A stretch of DNA of 64,000 bases from Saturnia japonica (Eukaryota; Arthropoda; Insecta; Lepidoptera; Saturniidae). Every line of letters begins with the position of its first letter. Position 1 is the stretch's first letter. Of this stretch, positions 1-12,689 are shown piece by piece. The DNA lies in NCBI GenBank assembly GCA_033032175.1, contig CM065304.1, forward strand, positions 3,038,001 through 3,102,000, given 5' to 3'. Made by a program: the position numbers and the translations under genes. Below the pieces are notes generated by a model, which was given only the letters and a program-made list of their open reading frames with translations, ran no database searches and was not told the DNA's origin.

Positions 1-262
1 TCTAAATGACTTCATGGATTTTAATATACGAGGTCTCGTTGAATTCGTCTAAATAGTGGGAGTGACAAAGGCTATAAAATCGTCGTCTTTTTTCATTACA
101 CACTTCAGTGATTTTAAAAGGTTTAATCTCACCTTTCCTGTGAAATCACTTTTTTTTTTTGGAATAATAGTTAAGACTTTTTCTAAAAACATATGAAACG
201 GAATATGTTTTTTGTTTAAGTAAAAAAAAATGGATATATTTGGTAAAAATTAAAGCATGTAC

Positions 263-411
263 CTAAATGGAGTGTTAAATTGACTTGATTAGGGTACTGA
301 ATTCCTTCCTTCATTGTTTCTGATTGCCACCAGGTTTGGTTATCCTGCTCATGATGAAGATCGGTCAGGTAGTAACTGGAGAACTGGTCGGGTTGACAAT
401 AGTCACATGAC
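263..411 (-). CDS. LanB2: Laminin gamma exon 3: LN domain, WWQSETM block
   Basis: A 149-base exon with acceptor ttcttaccAG and donor GTACATG. It encodes [10 protein letters not shown], then [30 protein letters not shown] and [10 protein letters not shown], the typical continuation of laminin gamma LN domains after the first cysteine cluster. It enters in phase 2 and leaves in phase 1. The next expected segment (the family's DITYVRLKF-like strand) is not found in positions 1-260, so the following exon lies off the left edge. Confidence 0.88.
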
Positions 412-3400
412 CTGGTAAGAAAAAGCCGATTAACTTTATATTAAATATTTTGAATGTGCTCAGACATTGCCATTAAGATCGCTGGTCACTTTTTGTCTCT
501 ATACCTAAATGGCCCATGGCACCAGAGATATCACCAGTGCGTTGCCAACCTTGAACCCCCCTTCCCCAATGAGGCTAAACGATTCCTAAAGCAATGCCCT
601 TTGTACTCTTTATTGGTTTTTAAAAAGTCTACAACGAGTATACGATGCTTCTAGTGTTACAAGTGTCCTTAGGCTGCGGTGACCGTTTTCCATCAGGCGA
701 ACCGCATGTTTTATTGCCTCCGTGTTGTGGTATAAAAAAGTCCTATAATCAATTTCCACGCCAAGGAAAAGTAAGAGATTGAACAGCACTAATAAGGGTG
801 TTTTTAATTTTGCTGCTAAAATATTACGGGACGAGAAAAAGACCGAGCAATGAGCCAGTTTGTTGCTGTCTGCGCGGCGGCAAGCATTTATTTTTGTAAT
901 TGCTACACATGAGTTTACTATAACAAGAGGGAAATACTGACGTTGCGTTTTGAACAACTATACAGGAAATCATAATTAATGCTTCGACGCGTTCTGATTA
1001 AATTGCATTGTGTCAATATACTTATACAATTAAATTCAAAGATTACACGCATAGTTTTTGTTCAAAATAGCATTTTTATATTGTACCATTTTATTTAAAA
1101 AAATCAATATGTTATTATATAATGCATATTAAATTTTTTTATTTGTCATTAGATATCTGTCACAGTTGCAATAACGTACTTAAAATATTGATCTTAAGAT
1201 AATAAATACCCCATCTGAATACCGTGTGTACTGTATATCCGTGCACGCCTGCCGCCCCTCGTCCCGTAAACCATCAGGAGGGTTGTGCTTACAGTGGTCA
1301 TCCTTATAGCCTTCACGATATCAGGATTCAAATCATTGTTATAATAGAACATTAAGCAGATCTGTTAAGCGACTTACCTAGTTGATGTCCCAGCTGAGGT
1401 CTGGATGCAATACATTTTAACACCATTATCACCACAAGTGTTTGTCGCTTCCATTTGCACCATGAATGCGGCGTTCTCGAACTCCGGTATACATCTCTGT
1501 GAGAACATAAAATAAACAGGGTTAGTGCTGTCAGTCTTCTAAAAATAGGCTATAAATTTTTTTAAGGTGTTGTGAAAACTGTCGAGCAATTTTAGTTTCG
1601 CGTTTTCAAAAAAACAAACAAAAAATGTCTTCAGCTTTATAATATTAATATAGATAATTCCACACTTAATGGTTAATACCTAATGGTTACCTATGGTATA
1701 AAAAAAAAAATTTATTTGCTTATCACTTCTCTCATGAAAATATGTTAATATATTCTCACCTAAAAACAGCAGGATTTTTTTAAAAGTTGATCATTGTTAT
1801 TATTTATTATTTTTTCTCGTCACATAATTATGGTCTACGGTTGACCTTATAAGTATTATAAGGATTTTATAAATCAAATGTATATATTTTTTTAATGGGT
1901 GCTCAGCCATAACTTCTTTTTCTATGAAGCGATTTGGATGATTTCTTTTGATTAGTCTGTGTATATCCAATAATACATAGACGATCTTCTGTAGTGTGGA
2001 GGTATTCCACCAATCGGAATGCTCCAAACTCAACACAACTCTCATATGAAAAAAATTAAATAAAAACGGTACGACATTGCTGTAAGGAAATCAGTTTAAT
2101 ACGTTTACCGTACCCAATGATGGGTTTGCCGCCAAAATAGTATAGTTATTTTTAGCACATGCACTATAGGACGTTCACCGTTGTTACCGCTTCAGTTATT
2201 TTGTAATTATTACTTTGTGTTATGTGAGATTTTCTCTTAGATTTACTTGTACTAAATCTATGTATATTCTTCTTATTCTTTTCATGTAATGGACAACTGT
2301 ATTTATCCACAATTTTGCCAACGTCACGTTCATAATATATTTTACTAATTATTCTTGTATTCTTCAAACAAACCACTCACAAGATGGCAGCTCCCTTATT
2401 ATAACAGTCCAGGAAGTTTATGTGGCAACTTATAATGCATGTTATTTATACACTTCACTTGTGCACAATAACCAAACTACATCGCGTAATATGCCGCTAA
2501 AGTTACAAAATATAGAGCCAAATAATGTAAGCTTAGAAATTAAAAACTGACGGTACGGTATTTGACCGATATAAGCTTTTAGAATACCTAACTAAAATCA
2601 CCTTTTATGTTAACCGATGTTATCTTAAAGACATAAAGGTATACAAACATTTAAGTTTTGCAATCCTTTACGAAATGGTACAGTTTATTTAATAACTTTA
2701 TTTTTATAAACTGTTAATATCCAGTGAATAATAACACCATAAAGTATGTCTGTTTAGTGTAATTTAATAAAAATCTTGATAGCGCAAAAACATCAAACGA
2801 GGACATCTATCGTAGAAATTTAGATCGAATAGATTTGCTTAAGTATTTTAAACATTTAAATATAATATTAAAATGTATTTTAAAACATTTAAAAATAATA
2901 ATAAAAGCTCAGCCTTAAATATGCTCACTTTGAGGTCACCTTCAGTGAGTGGAGGTTTTTTAGTTGCTGTTTTTCATACACGACGAAGTCGCGGACGCGG
3001 TTTATATTAAGATATCAGAAGACTAAGTCATTATCATCAGTCGGGTATTTTATACAAGTATTAATTACTCGTTAATTTATGTTATATATATTTATACACG
3101 CTTTCATTTCATTTAAAATATATTCTAAAATAAAAAAAATCATTTATTAAGGATTTAACGTTGGTTTAGTGTTTTATAAAAAAATATTTTGTTCAAATTC
3201 CCCTTTCTCCCCTTTTCATTTGCGCTACGAGCTTTTAAAATTATTTGATGCAACAGCATTTTAGGTGTAACTTATTACATACTATATGAATTATATTCAG
3301 CACAGCCTTTGTGTAAAACTATTATTTCCATTTTAGTACAACAGAAATATTGAACATAAACTTGTTTTTAAATAATTTCGTAAAATAATGTTTGTTTTCC

Positions 3401-6400
3401 ATTCTTCACAGCAAACCTTTTCATTTGACAGGAACCCATATCATGGGAGTGCAAATAAATAACTGGCCCGCCACCTTTGCGAGTCCGCCATATTAGATTT
3501 AGTATGATGTCACTTATCTAACCATGCATTGTCATTCAAACTAAACGTGTATGCAAAATTTAATTTATAATCGGTTGGGGATAACTGTTTTAAAAATCAT
3601 TTACATGATTTGAACAATACTAACAAAACAAGTTAAATAAAAGCTTTTAAAAATATGTATACTTATTATTTATCAATGGAATAATGCAACTTAATATTAT
3701 CAAATGAACCATTTCAGACATCGCCGTAGAGTTAAATTAAAAATCCACGATCTCTCGAAATCATATTCTTTTAGGCGACGTAAAAAGTAAAAGATTGAAT
3801 GTCATTAAAAATATATAAATAAGTAAGTAATTATAATATGACAAACATTAAAGTTTCACATCTCGAGTATATGTAACGGATGCGAACCGATAACTCCGTT
3901 CCGTTGGCCTCAGATAACAACATTAGGCTGTGATGAGTAAATGAACTCATTAGGTATTAATGGGCTTACGACATTTTAATGATAACCTTACGATTATCTA
4001 CTAAAATCATATAGCAACTAACTTCAATAGATTCGTCTATTAATAAATAGTTCAATTTATATTATATCTTTATATTTCACTAGTATTCGAAATAACCATT
4101 TTACGCTACAAATAAGTATTTTAAATGCTTTCAATTAAGTCATTGGTATGTCATGTTGAGAATTGTTTGTTTAATAGGTTAATCTAATCAGATTGTAAAC
4201 TGTTGGTGGATTATGAACAGAGAATTATTTTGAGTTTTTGTTTTTCTTTTATCGTTTAAACGTTTAGCGTTATGGCCACAACCAGACCTTGGTAGTTATC
4301 CTGGTATATATTAGAAAGCATGCTGTAACTTCATCACGATGTTGTCTTTCACCGAGAGCTCGTGCTCATTGCAGGAATTTGAAATCACGTCGATTCACGC
4401 GGTGTCCGTAAACACTACCACTGAGCCATTATTGCTTTAAATAAGCAGAATCAAGATAGTTGGACTTGAAAATTGTGAATTTTGTACTGTTAATTTATTT
4501 CGAATATGATCACAGTCTCAACCTCAATTAAAATAAACCTACGAAAATTTAAACATAAGATTGAACATTTTAATGTTCGTTCAAAATCTACAAAGAGTTT
4601 ACAATCTGACTAAATAGTTTATAAACTAACGAATCATATAATTATCCTGTGACATATCTATGGATAATAATTACGGTCTTATATTGCGTAATTAGTAACC
4701 GTTGAACCTAGATATTAAATTTTCAATATTTAAAGTTAACTATCGCAACACGAACTTAAAACTTAAACTTAATATTAAATTAAACTTGTTTGATTAAGAT
4801 TTCATATTAATTAAATCATCAACGTATTTCTTTACGGAGTTAGGCAGCAACATAATAATATTATATCTATTTGGTTTTTGTAGTTTCCATTCACAAAATG
4901 ACCATCATCGTTGTTTCATTTGCCGTTGGCGCATATCATGTCCGTTCTCATAATACTATAATATGTTTTAATTATATGACATGCGAGTCAAGTATGCGTT
5001 AAGGGCGAGGATACAAATGTGTGCCATTTGAAATAAATCGCAAGTTCAGTATCCTATCCGCGTACTCTGTTCAACATATATTCCCTGTACATTTCTTATT
5101 TATCATCATCCTAATATTAAATTGGCTCTCAGAAGTGTTGCGTACACATCGAGAACTTATCGACTAGACACCTCGGTTGTTTACATTGTTGACTTTAATA
5201 GTTCTGTCAAGAAGCCGAGGTATGAGAGAGCGTGTTGTGAATTGAAGACACGATAAAAAGATATATAACTATGACTGACATCTATTTCTATCATTGGTCA
5301 CGAGTTGTCAACTAATTCGATATTCTTAGATTACGATGCGACGGTTTACATTGGTTGTATTCTTCAAGAAAAGTTTCTCGTTTATTTTTTATTCGTCTAT
5401 ATGGTTAGTTGTTGTCGATGTATATGATGTTATGATGTGTATATTGTCTATACTGTGTTTCGAACATGCGCTGTTCCAATTATCTTCATATTTTTTTTAA
5501 ATAAAATTCTTGCGTTTCATAGTTCCTTCCAGACGAGAATATAAAGCCATAAATTTGTAAGTAATTCATTGACAGAGCGGTCAATCGTAATTGTGCTCGA
5601 TTTTATAGACTGCGAGCTGCTAGCGATTTATATTGCAGAAATTAAAACTGATGCCATATTTAGTCACATTCGAAAAGATATGCGGGGAATATTAAAAAAT
5701 GTAAATTAATAATTAAGCAGCTTTGTCTAGTTGATGAAGTAAAAATATTATGGTAATATAGGTATTGTGATATTCCATGCTTCTGTTACCGATTTAACTA
5801 AATTATAATTTTGCGGGGCTTTTTTTAGAGTTCATTAAACTAGGAGAGGCGATGTTACTCGTCGCTCGCGGTTCGCGGACCATACCGTGGCTCTATCTAG
5901 CTACTTCCATGCACATAAAGATTTAAGCACTTATATCTCAATAAATAACAAATATTAAACTAATATTAATAAATGTAATCTATAATATAATAAAATTATC
6001 ATTGAAGACCATGTGTTCTTCTTCTATATGCCCCATTTTATTATTTGTAACAAACTGTTCTTCGATAGATATCACACTATCAAACTTCATTCATATTGAC
6101 CCTTTGAACTTTAAATTCTCTAGTAGCTTGTGTATCTAATAGTTGATTAAATATTATAGTTTAATCAAGTGTCTGACAATGTAATAAAATATTTACAAAT
6201 TATCGGCTTTCGTTCATTAAAAATAATGTCTTTGATTCAACCAATAGTCAAGCAGATTTTTTTATTCGATAAATAGATATTTATTGATAATATTATTTTC
6301 GCTCTTGTGAACTTTTGTAAATGAAATATATATAAATAATTGCACACGATGAAATAATCGAAAGCTCTAAGTTTTGTTAGAAGTCTAGTGTGACCACAGA

Positions 6401-6616
6401 TTAAGCAATAAGGCAAACAAAAACAAACGCTCAGCACATCGGTAACTTCGTCTAAAAAAGTTTAAAAAGCTCACTTAAATGACTCACTTGAGGTAACCTT
6501 TCGTTATTGTAACAGGAAGCCAACTTGGAGCCAATCCTTGGTGTGTGATAATTGTCCTGGGCGACAGCAATAGCGATTAATGTAAGAAAGTATGTAGAAA
6601 TGACGGGCCACGCCAT
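263..6616 (-). CDS. LanB2: Laminin subunit gamma, 5' part of gene (three exons)
   Basis: Gene-level entry; coding exons in order are 6616-6488, 1496-1378 and 411-263 (minus strand), and the gene continues past the left edge. The joined product has a signal peptide, then the start of a laminin N-terminal (LN, domain VI) module with [19 protein letters not shown] and SCDYC, followed by the YYLTDLH...WWQSETM block. These are family hallmarks of laminin gamma chains; netrins share the fold but not the EATNTCG wording. Splice phases agree at both junctions (0, then 2). Laminin gamma pairs with alpha and beta chains in the secreted basement-membrane trimer, where the LN domain drives network polymerisation. 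About 135 residues are visible from a chain of roughly 1,600, so this is only the amino terminus. A beta chain or netrin is the alternative but fits less well. Confidence 0.9.
640..742 (+). repeat. LINE-tail repeat family H, copy 1
   Basis: Contains gttacaagtgtccttaggct, gcggtgaccg, catcaggcgaaccgcatg and ttgtggtataaaaaag. The tail recurs at 7238 and 43748. It lies in laminin intron 2. Confidence 0.6.
1378..1496 (-). CDS. LanB2: Laminin gamma exon 2: LN domain core
   Basis: A 119-base exon between a ttctcacAG acceptor and a GTAAG donor, read in phase 0 to phase 2. It encodes [25 protein letters not shown] and VKMYCIQT. The cysteines in PQRC, NTCG and MYC match the LN-domain disulfide pattern. 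The reading frame is open throughout and continues exactly into exon 3 (AG|G = Arg). Confidence 0.9.
2745..2930. repeat. Fragment of repeat family D in laminin intron 1
   Basis: Shares gtgtaatttaataaaa, cttgatagcgcaaaaac and aaacatttaaaaataataat with 26620-26790 in the same order and orientation. Confidence 0.6.
4262..4436 (-). mobile_element. tRNA-headed SINE fragment in laminin intron 1
   Basis: Read on the minus strand it begins aatggctcagtggtagtg (A box) and has gatttcaaattcc (weak B box). The rest is diverged. Confidence 0.5.
6488..6616 (-). CDS. LanB2: Laminin gamma exon 1: signal peptide and start of LN domain
   Basis: Forty-three codons ending at a GTGAGT donor in phase 0. The start ATG at 6616-6614 sits in a good context (ACAAAATGG). 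The protein opens MAWPVIS, with a hydrophobic core [12 protein letters not shown] typical of a signal peptide and likely cleavage near AVAQ|D. It ends CYNNERLPQ, which joins the next exon to give the PQRC motif of the LN domain. An in-frame upstream ATG at 6688 would put 24 mostly polar and basic residues before the signal peptide, so the inner ATG is preferred. The exon lies 5.0 kb upstream of exon 2. Confidence 0.88.
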
Positions 6617-6775
6617 TTTGTAAGAGCGCGCTGGCTGACGTCGACGCGCTCGCTTGTCGACTAAGCACTGACACTCGGCCTGTTTCACAACACTATGTCA
6701 TAGATTAAACAAACGCACAACCGACTGATCCAAACAAATTGCCTCTCAGAGGACATTGACAATGAAAGTGTGGTC
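6617..6775 (-). promoter_or_regulatory. Probable 5' UTR and core promoter of the laminin gamma gene
   Basis: The stretch just upstream of the laminin start codon is much richer in G+C and CpG than its surroundings (the gagcgcgctgg...gacgtcgacgcgctcgc block). On the minus strand a TCAGT pentamer, the arthropod initiator consensus, occurs at 6671-6667 within gtgTCAGTgc. No clear TATA box was seen, which suits an initiator-type promoter. The transcription start is inferred, not shown. Confidence 0.4.
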
Positions 6776-7237
6776 ACACCAACGGCGGCGTCGCCATGAA
6801 GGAGGCATCTGCCCCCTAGAGAATCAAAAAAATTTAGCCAAATGCAAAAAAAAAAACAAAGTCCTAAGTCTACTCATTTAACTTGCTTGACTGATCAAGC
6901 AAGACCCGCCCCTCGAAACCTGAATGAAATTATTCCATTCTAAGTATTCCGTTCGCGTTGCTATAGTCTATAGTTAAAGCTGGATGTTTTTTTTTCTTGA
7001 ACTGACTAAAAACAGAGCCGCTTTTACAACTTTACCGGGCTAAAGCGGGATGAGGGATGCAAAATGTGTATGGTACAGATATTGTTTAGCAACCTCAGGA
7101 GACTAAAATATATGATAAGGGAGGTAGAGTACAGATCCATTTCTTTGGAGATTTCTCTATACTTGGGACAATCACACTGGCGTAATAAGTTCACCGTACA
7201 GAAGATCATAGCCAAATATCCTAATGTTGTGTTCCTG

Positions 7238-7362
7238 CAGTCGGCAACGCGCTAATGATACCTGTGGTATTACAAGCGCCCATAGTCTACGGTAACCGCT
7301 TAACATCAGGCGGGCCGCATGCTTTGTGTGGTACCTTTGTTATATTTAAAAAAAAAAACCAA
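7238..7362 (+). repeat. LINE-tail repeat family H, copy 2
   Basis: tcggcaacgcgc, ggtattacaagcgcccatag, acggtaaccgc, atcaggcgggccgcatgc, then an A-run. It is the 3' end of a lepidopteran non-LTR element or a SINE sharing it. Confidence 0.6.
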
Positions 7363-8344
7363 AAACCTGGTTAAGAAGCACTATGAGAGAAAATCGCCTC
7401 AATGGTGTGGCCGTGATGTGTATGCACAGAAAATGTATTCATGAAAACTTACAAGATTGTTATAATAAAGTGATCGAGAAATTTAGAAAAAACCCAAGAA
7501 GATTATGTTTTAGTTAAGTTAAACAAAAAAGGGCCTCGCTCATCCACTTTATTATTAAAAACTTGTAAATCATCAATAGACCATTTGATTACCTTCAAAT
7601 TCTTTTTATTCTATTATTGTACCATAATTTTTCTTACATTCTTGTTATTATCTTAATTTCAAATCTTTTACATACTTTATTATTTATTGTACCGTTCTTA
7701 TTAATTTTGCCGTAGACGTAAGACTCGTATTGCCAGTGTAAAGCTTCATGTGCTTTTGACTGTACGTACAATTTATACTTTTCCCATCTTCCATATACCA
7801 ATTTGTACCTTTCCTCCCAGGCCATGGGCTGGCGACGACCTTGGATCACACTACTGGATGTGTATTTTACTAACATTAAGTTCTATTAAATTAGTTATAT
7901 TATGAACTTGGACAATATGACCGATAAATGTGATAAACGTAGGTAGAGCCATCCGTAAAGTCTCAATCAATTGTGATGTTTGTGATGTTTTCAATTCTTT
8001 TTTTCGTCAACATTTTGCCAAATCTCTTTGTATGTTATAAATCTTTATAACTATAAATATATTTATATCATAAATTGGCTTACATTATCTGGTAATCATT
8101 GTCAAGTCATAGTTTACTGTAAAAGTCAAAAGCTCCCAGGAAAGGGTAATCTCACACTTTTCTACTACTTCTACAAGACTACAATTTTCTATATAAATAT
8201 GGGTTATAAGTAGCTAATAAGTAGACTGTGAATTAACTGAAAAATAAGAAAAAAGAAATATTAACTACACTGAGTATGACAATCTAATGAAAATAACGGT
8301 TTTTACTAAATATACGATACCTATAACAAAAAACCTATAATACA

Positions 8345-9370
8345 CGGAGGTAAATCATAAGAACTGCCGACAAAAGTGAAAACTCAATTTTGAATTCTTA
8401 AATCAATTATAGTCTGAATTATTGCAGAGCATGTCGGTGTCGCGAAATCACAAGATTTTACCCATTCAATAACTCAAACCTGCATGTGATACAGTCAAGT
8501 ATATACAAAGTATCTATAATAATATAATAAAGCGACAGTTTTTTGTTTGTTTAAACATGCTTATCTCTGGAAGTACCGGTCGAATTAAAAAAAAATATTT
8601 TGTATATAATGATTGCCTGGACTTACGAGAAATAGTATAGGCTAACTAACATTAGGCTACAGCTCTCAGCTATCCTGAAATATTGATTTTAGTTACGTTA
8701 GTCGGAAGTAGAGGCCCTTCTGAACTCCTTTCCTTTCGCTCGCGTAACCGTTAATTATACAGAAATTTAATGTTCTAGAAAAATATTTATCTTTAGTGTG
8801 TTTAAAAAAATGTTAGCGATAGCATAAGTCTATCTCTTATACATTAGCCACAATAAGCTACTTTATGATTAAGATTTGTTGAAAATTACAAAGCATTATT
8901 TTTAGAGATGGCATATTCATTCTTACGAACAAAAATTACTTCATCATAAAGACAATTTTATGAAGTGTAATGTTATTTCGACACGAAGTTTAGGAGACAA
9001 TGAAAAATTAAAATAATTTGTACATGACTGCAGAAGAATTATTATGATATACTACACGGGTGCGTTGGTTAATTACACTAACTAGCTGTGCCCCACGGTT
9101 TCACCCGTGTTAGTTTTATCCGACAAAACAGCGCAACCAACGCACCCGCGTAGTTTATCATAATAATTCTTCTTGATTATTATTATTCTTGATTATTGAT
9201 TACGCATATGCGTACACGGGCCGCTATACTACGCGTCGCTAGTCTGACGTAAGTGCAAGACGTCACTAGCATGTCGAGGTCATCGGTGACGAGAACCGCG
9301 AACCCATAAGATTTTCCCCTACCAAAAACCGCTCAACGCGGTTAAATAAATTTTCTACTGAACACTAACT
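8345..9370. repeat. Repeat family C, left copy
   Basis: Carries gaactgccgacaaaagtg, gtgtcgcgaaatcacaagat, ttttacccatt and, further on, catgtcgaggtcat with acgcggttaaat. The same blocks appear reversed at 19375-19690. The left copy also contains the long hairpin at 9034-9171, probably a later insertion. Confidence 0.5.
9034..9171. repeat. Long near-perfect inverted repeat
   Basis: Arms 9034-9070 and 9135-9171 are 37 bases each and match as inverted complements at 35 of 37 positions (aagaattattatgat ... gggtgcgttggtt). The 64-base spacer contains ctagctgtgcccc, a terminus motif of neighbouring repeats. It could form a hairpin in DNA or RNA. Confidence 0.85.
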
Positions 9371-9654
9371 GGTAAGAACTACGTCAAAATTTCTAAAATA
9401 ATATATATTTCAAATAATAATTCATGTATTGCTATCATATCAATCAAACCGGTAAATTTTTTGAATTTCGAAACAAAACAAATAAATTGGAATACTCGTA
9501 CATATAATCATAATTTTTATTATGATTGATTTTATATATGTATTGAATATGATTTAATTCAACTTTTAATTAATTGCTGATTCAAATAAAAAATATTCAA
9601 ATGTTTTAATATTTTTTTTTTTTAATTGTTGTTGGGTATAATGATTATACCTTT

Positions 9655-10126
9655 TATACAGTGTGTTTTAAAAGCCCCGTCGGATTCGTGAAGATGTTAT
9701 TAGGTATCGCGATTATATTCTGTTTATGTTATCTATCTCAGATTATAAGTAAAAAATTAGGGGGTAAAGTAATTATAAATAAATTAATTATATCTGTAAT
9801 TGTTTTATTAGGAGTATTTACCCCTAATAAAATGTAAAAAAAATTGTTAAATTAGGAAACTTGCATGGCAATACAGGTGGCGCGGCGCAGGGTACTGTCA
9901 TACGTTCAAACGTACCGCTGCACCGGGACGGGGCTGGCGACGGTGTTATCACGTTTTAAAAATTTGCTAAATTTTAGGGAAACTAAAACTAAATATGTTA
10001 ATTTGAAATCGCAATAACATTTTTATTTTCATAATAAATAAAATTTTGATATATTTTTTGGTAATGTCATTGGGGTACCTATATACCCTTTTCGGATTCG
10101 ACGGGGTCTTTAATACATACTGTATA
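9655..10126. mobile_element. MITE-like element with terminal inverted repeats
   Basis: About 472 bases. The left end starts tatacagtgtgttttaaaag and continues ccccgtcggattcg. The right end, reversed, starts tatacagtatgtattaaaga and continues ccccgtcgaatccg. Termini CAGT flanked by TA recall Tc1/mariner-type elements, but class is uncertain. The interior has a GC-rich block (ggtggcgcggcgcagggt) and no coding frame. Confidence 0.65.
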
Positions 10127-10675
10127 TATTTTAAAGTTGCTAGTAGGCAAAAAATTACTACAATGGATATTACATTAACAATGTAGTAACCGTATATAAT
10201 TTTCCAGACAATTTATTTTTTACCTCACTGCACTTCTGCAATACTAAATATTCTATGACAAATCGGTAGACGAAGAGAACGTGGCCCCATATCGGCCTTT
10301 TTTTGTGTATGGATCTGAAAAGGCCTGGACTTTTGTTTCTGTTAGAATGCCACCTTGTTCGGCCATTCGGAGAAAAAATCAACGAGCCGCACAAAAGGTT
10401 TTACGGCACTAATATTCTGTGAATGCTGTTTATTATGTATAGAAACAGAATAAGGATGTTATATAACTCTATAGTAAAAAAATATGTCGTATATGAGACA
10501 TACAAGTAAGTTATACACATACATTATATCCTGAGGTAATAGAATTCGACTACATAGTAACATAGATATGTTGAAAACCTGCTATTGACTCACTCTGAGC
10601 ATCGCGGCATCGCGTCGTTTAACAGGATCGGTCAGCGATATCCAGCTAATGAATGTGTTTATCGTGGTAGGCATT

Positions 10676-10983
10676 TGGACTGTATAGTGACTCAGTGGTA
10701 GCGTGTACAGACATCGCATCGATCGACGTGAGTTCGAAAGGAAGACATCATGATGAACCCCTAGCATGGTGGTAACACTTTTTCAAATGCTCTAGCTAAC
10801 TACGACTCTCAAGTTGAAAATGTGTCCCCAAGCACCTATAGGTGTGTTCTGGCAGCTGCACTGGATAGCCACTTCCCCAACTAATTAGACTTAGCGTATT
10901 ACCATCTTGGCCCTCGTCATCACTTAATATCAAGTGTGGTTGATGCCAAACGCTAAAGTACTTAAATAAAGTCATAAAAAAAA
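10676..10983 (+). mobile_element. tRNA-derived SINE
   Basis: The head has an A-box-like tgactcagtggtagcg and B-box-like gagttcgaaagg. The body ends with accatcttggccctcgtc and cttaaataaagtcat before an A-run. This fits a polymerase III SINE of about 300 bases, not a functional tRNA. Confidence 0.65.
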
Positions 10984-12431
10984 GGTTCGCTCGTACACTA
11001 ACATTTCACTAAGTCTACCATCGATAAAATTCTGTTAAACCCCTATTTAAAAATATCTTCACTATTTTTTAAGTCTAATTAATTATTATTTTAGTTAATG
11101 TATACTTTTTGAAGTATTTACAATAGAGAGATTATAATATGTTTGAACGCGCTAATCTCATGAACTCTTTCCCTTAATTATGTATGTATTTTGCATGAGA
11201 AAAACAACAACAGAAATGGATAAATATAGGCTTTGAAATGGTTAAAAAAAAATATTTTGAAAAGCTCTCCTCGGGTTAAATACCCCGATAATGAAGAAGT
11301 TTCTAGGCTAAATAACTTTAGGTTACCACCCAGAGGAGCGAGGCAGAAATTTAATTGAAACCTAATTTAAATTTAATTTAATTTGAATTATTGAAATTTA
11401 ATTTTTAAAATAAATTCCCTGCGAAGTTTTGCATTGCTCTAGGCTCCTAGGACATTTTCTAATATAATTTTCGTTTACGTAAGTCTCCTATTCAAGTTGT
11501 CTCTCGCGAGTTACGCGTCTATTATACAGGAACTTAAAAGCACGCCCTCTGTCTGAGCTTAGTGTATAACAACTTTCAGCTAAATGTCAGTTAATAAGTA
11601 ACGTTTTTAATTCACGGCGACTTGTAAATAACCCGGTCAGAGCAATTCTTTTAAGCCTCAAGTTAATGCCTGTTAGAGTGACCATAAAGTGATGTAAGTA
11701 TTTTATATTATAGTAACGAATTTCATTGTAGGTAGCAATTACTATATTTTATTATGATGTGATAGAAATATTATAATATTGTAAGAAAGTGTACATAAAA
11801 CATACATTTCACTAAATAGTAGTAACAGCAAATTTGAGAGTTTCTAGTATAAATGTCATTAATTACCTTGCCCAAAAAATCAGCATTGCCATACAATGCG
11901 GCAATGCTGCTAGTATTTTGGGCACACTACCTAGTAGCCCGTATTAGATCTTAATTAGTATTTAATTTATTAGTAATATTAGTATATTAATTTAAAATTA
12001 ATATAGTACCTACTTGTGTTTACTTCATTCAAATTGATGTAAATAGGTTTAACTTTATGTATCGTAACTCGTAACAATATCATTTGAATCTTAAAAAATC
12101 GAAGTGGATATACTTATGAGAATTTCTACCGGAGGCAGATTTGTATGAGATCAAGCAATAGTTGTGCTCAGATATAATATCATTTATTTTGAGACAATAA
12201 AAACATTATTTTAAAGATATGATATGTACATATAATTACTGTTTCATGTTAACAGTAATTATGTAGTCGTTTGGTTCATTGTTTTTTCTTAACAATGTTA
12301 TATAATCCGAGCATATTATTATAAGAATGCATAAGACCATAGCAACAACAGAGATGATTAATATCATAAGGTTCAATTAAATGAAACTGACTAAAAGTAA
12401 TAATATGGTCCTAGCGGGAATCAAACACCGA

Positions 12432-12539
12432 CCCAATGTATCCAATATACCCAATGTACCTAATGTACCTAATGTACCCAATGTACCCAATGTACCTAAT
12501 GTACCTAATGTACCGAATGCACCCAATGCACCCAATATA
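12432..12539. repeat. Minisatellite: twelve copies of a 9-bp unit
   Basis: Exactly 108 bases made of the 9-mer (c)c(c/t)aatgta and close variants (tccaatata, ccgaatgca). The length is divisible by three, so both strands stay open (Pro-Asn-Val and Gly-Thr-Leu runs), but nothing suggests a real protein. Confidence 0.92.
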
Positions 12540-12689
12540 CTGACGCAAGTTACAAGCCTGAAGCGAGTCATTATAACAGATCTTTCTCCATTTCTTTAAC
12601 GGTCGTGATTTAATTCAGGGTGTGTAGGTATCCAGTAATACACTGTAGCCATTTCTTTTGTTGTTGAGCATATTGAAGAATGAGTCAGG

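Larger units (their letters stand above)
1497..6487 (-). other. Intron 1 of laminin gamma
   Basis: About 5.0 kb of AT-rich intron. It holds a fragment of the repeat that is fuller at 26541-27554 (here 2745-2930), a tRNA-headed SINE on the minus strand near 4260-4436, and otherwise no open frame or motif that I can assign. Early first introns in such genes often carry enhancers, but nothing in the sequence identifies one. Confidence 0.6.
6776..12431. other. Intergenic, repeat-rich
   Basis: Between the laminin promoter and the minisatellite I see only the repeat families listed separately and AT-rich filler. Several 60-80 codon frames lack splice context, domains or codon bias. Confidence 0.6.

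Noticed and set aside
334..414. Plus-strand 'exon' with good-looking AG acceptor and GT donor encoding an 81-base open segment
   Set aside because: It is the complement of laminin gamma exon 3. The minus strand gives a continuous LN-domain sequence with matching splice phases on both sides.
12432..12539. Possible CRISPR array
   Set aside because: The units are 9 bp, contiguous and without spacers, in a eukaryotic genome.
12377..12599. Two overlapping repeat proteins (Pro-Asn-Val and Gly-Thr-Leu runs)
   Set aside because: They are translations of a 9-bp minisatellite, whose unit length keeps every frame open.
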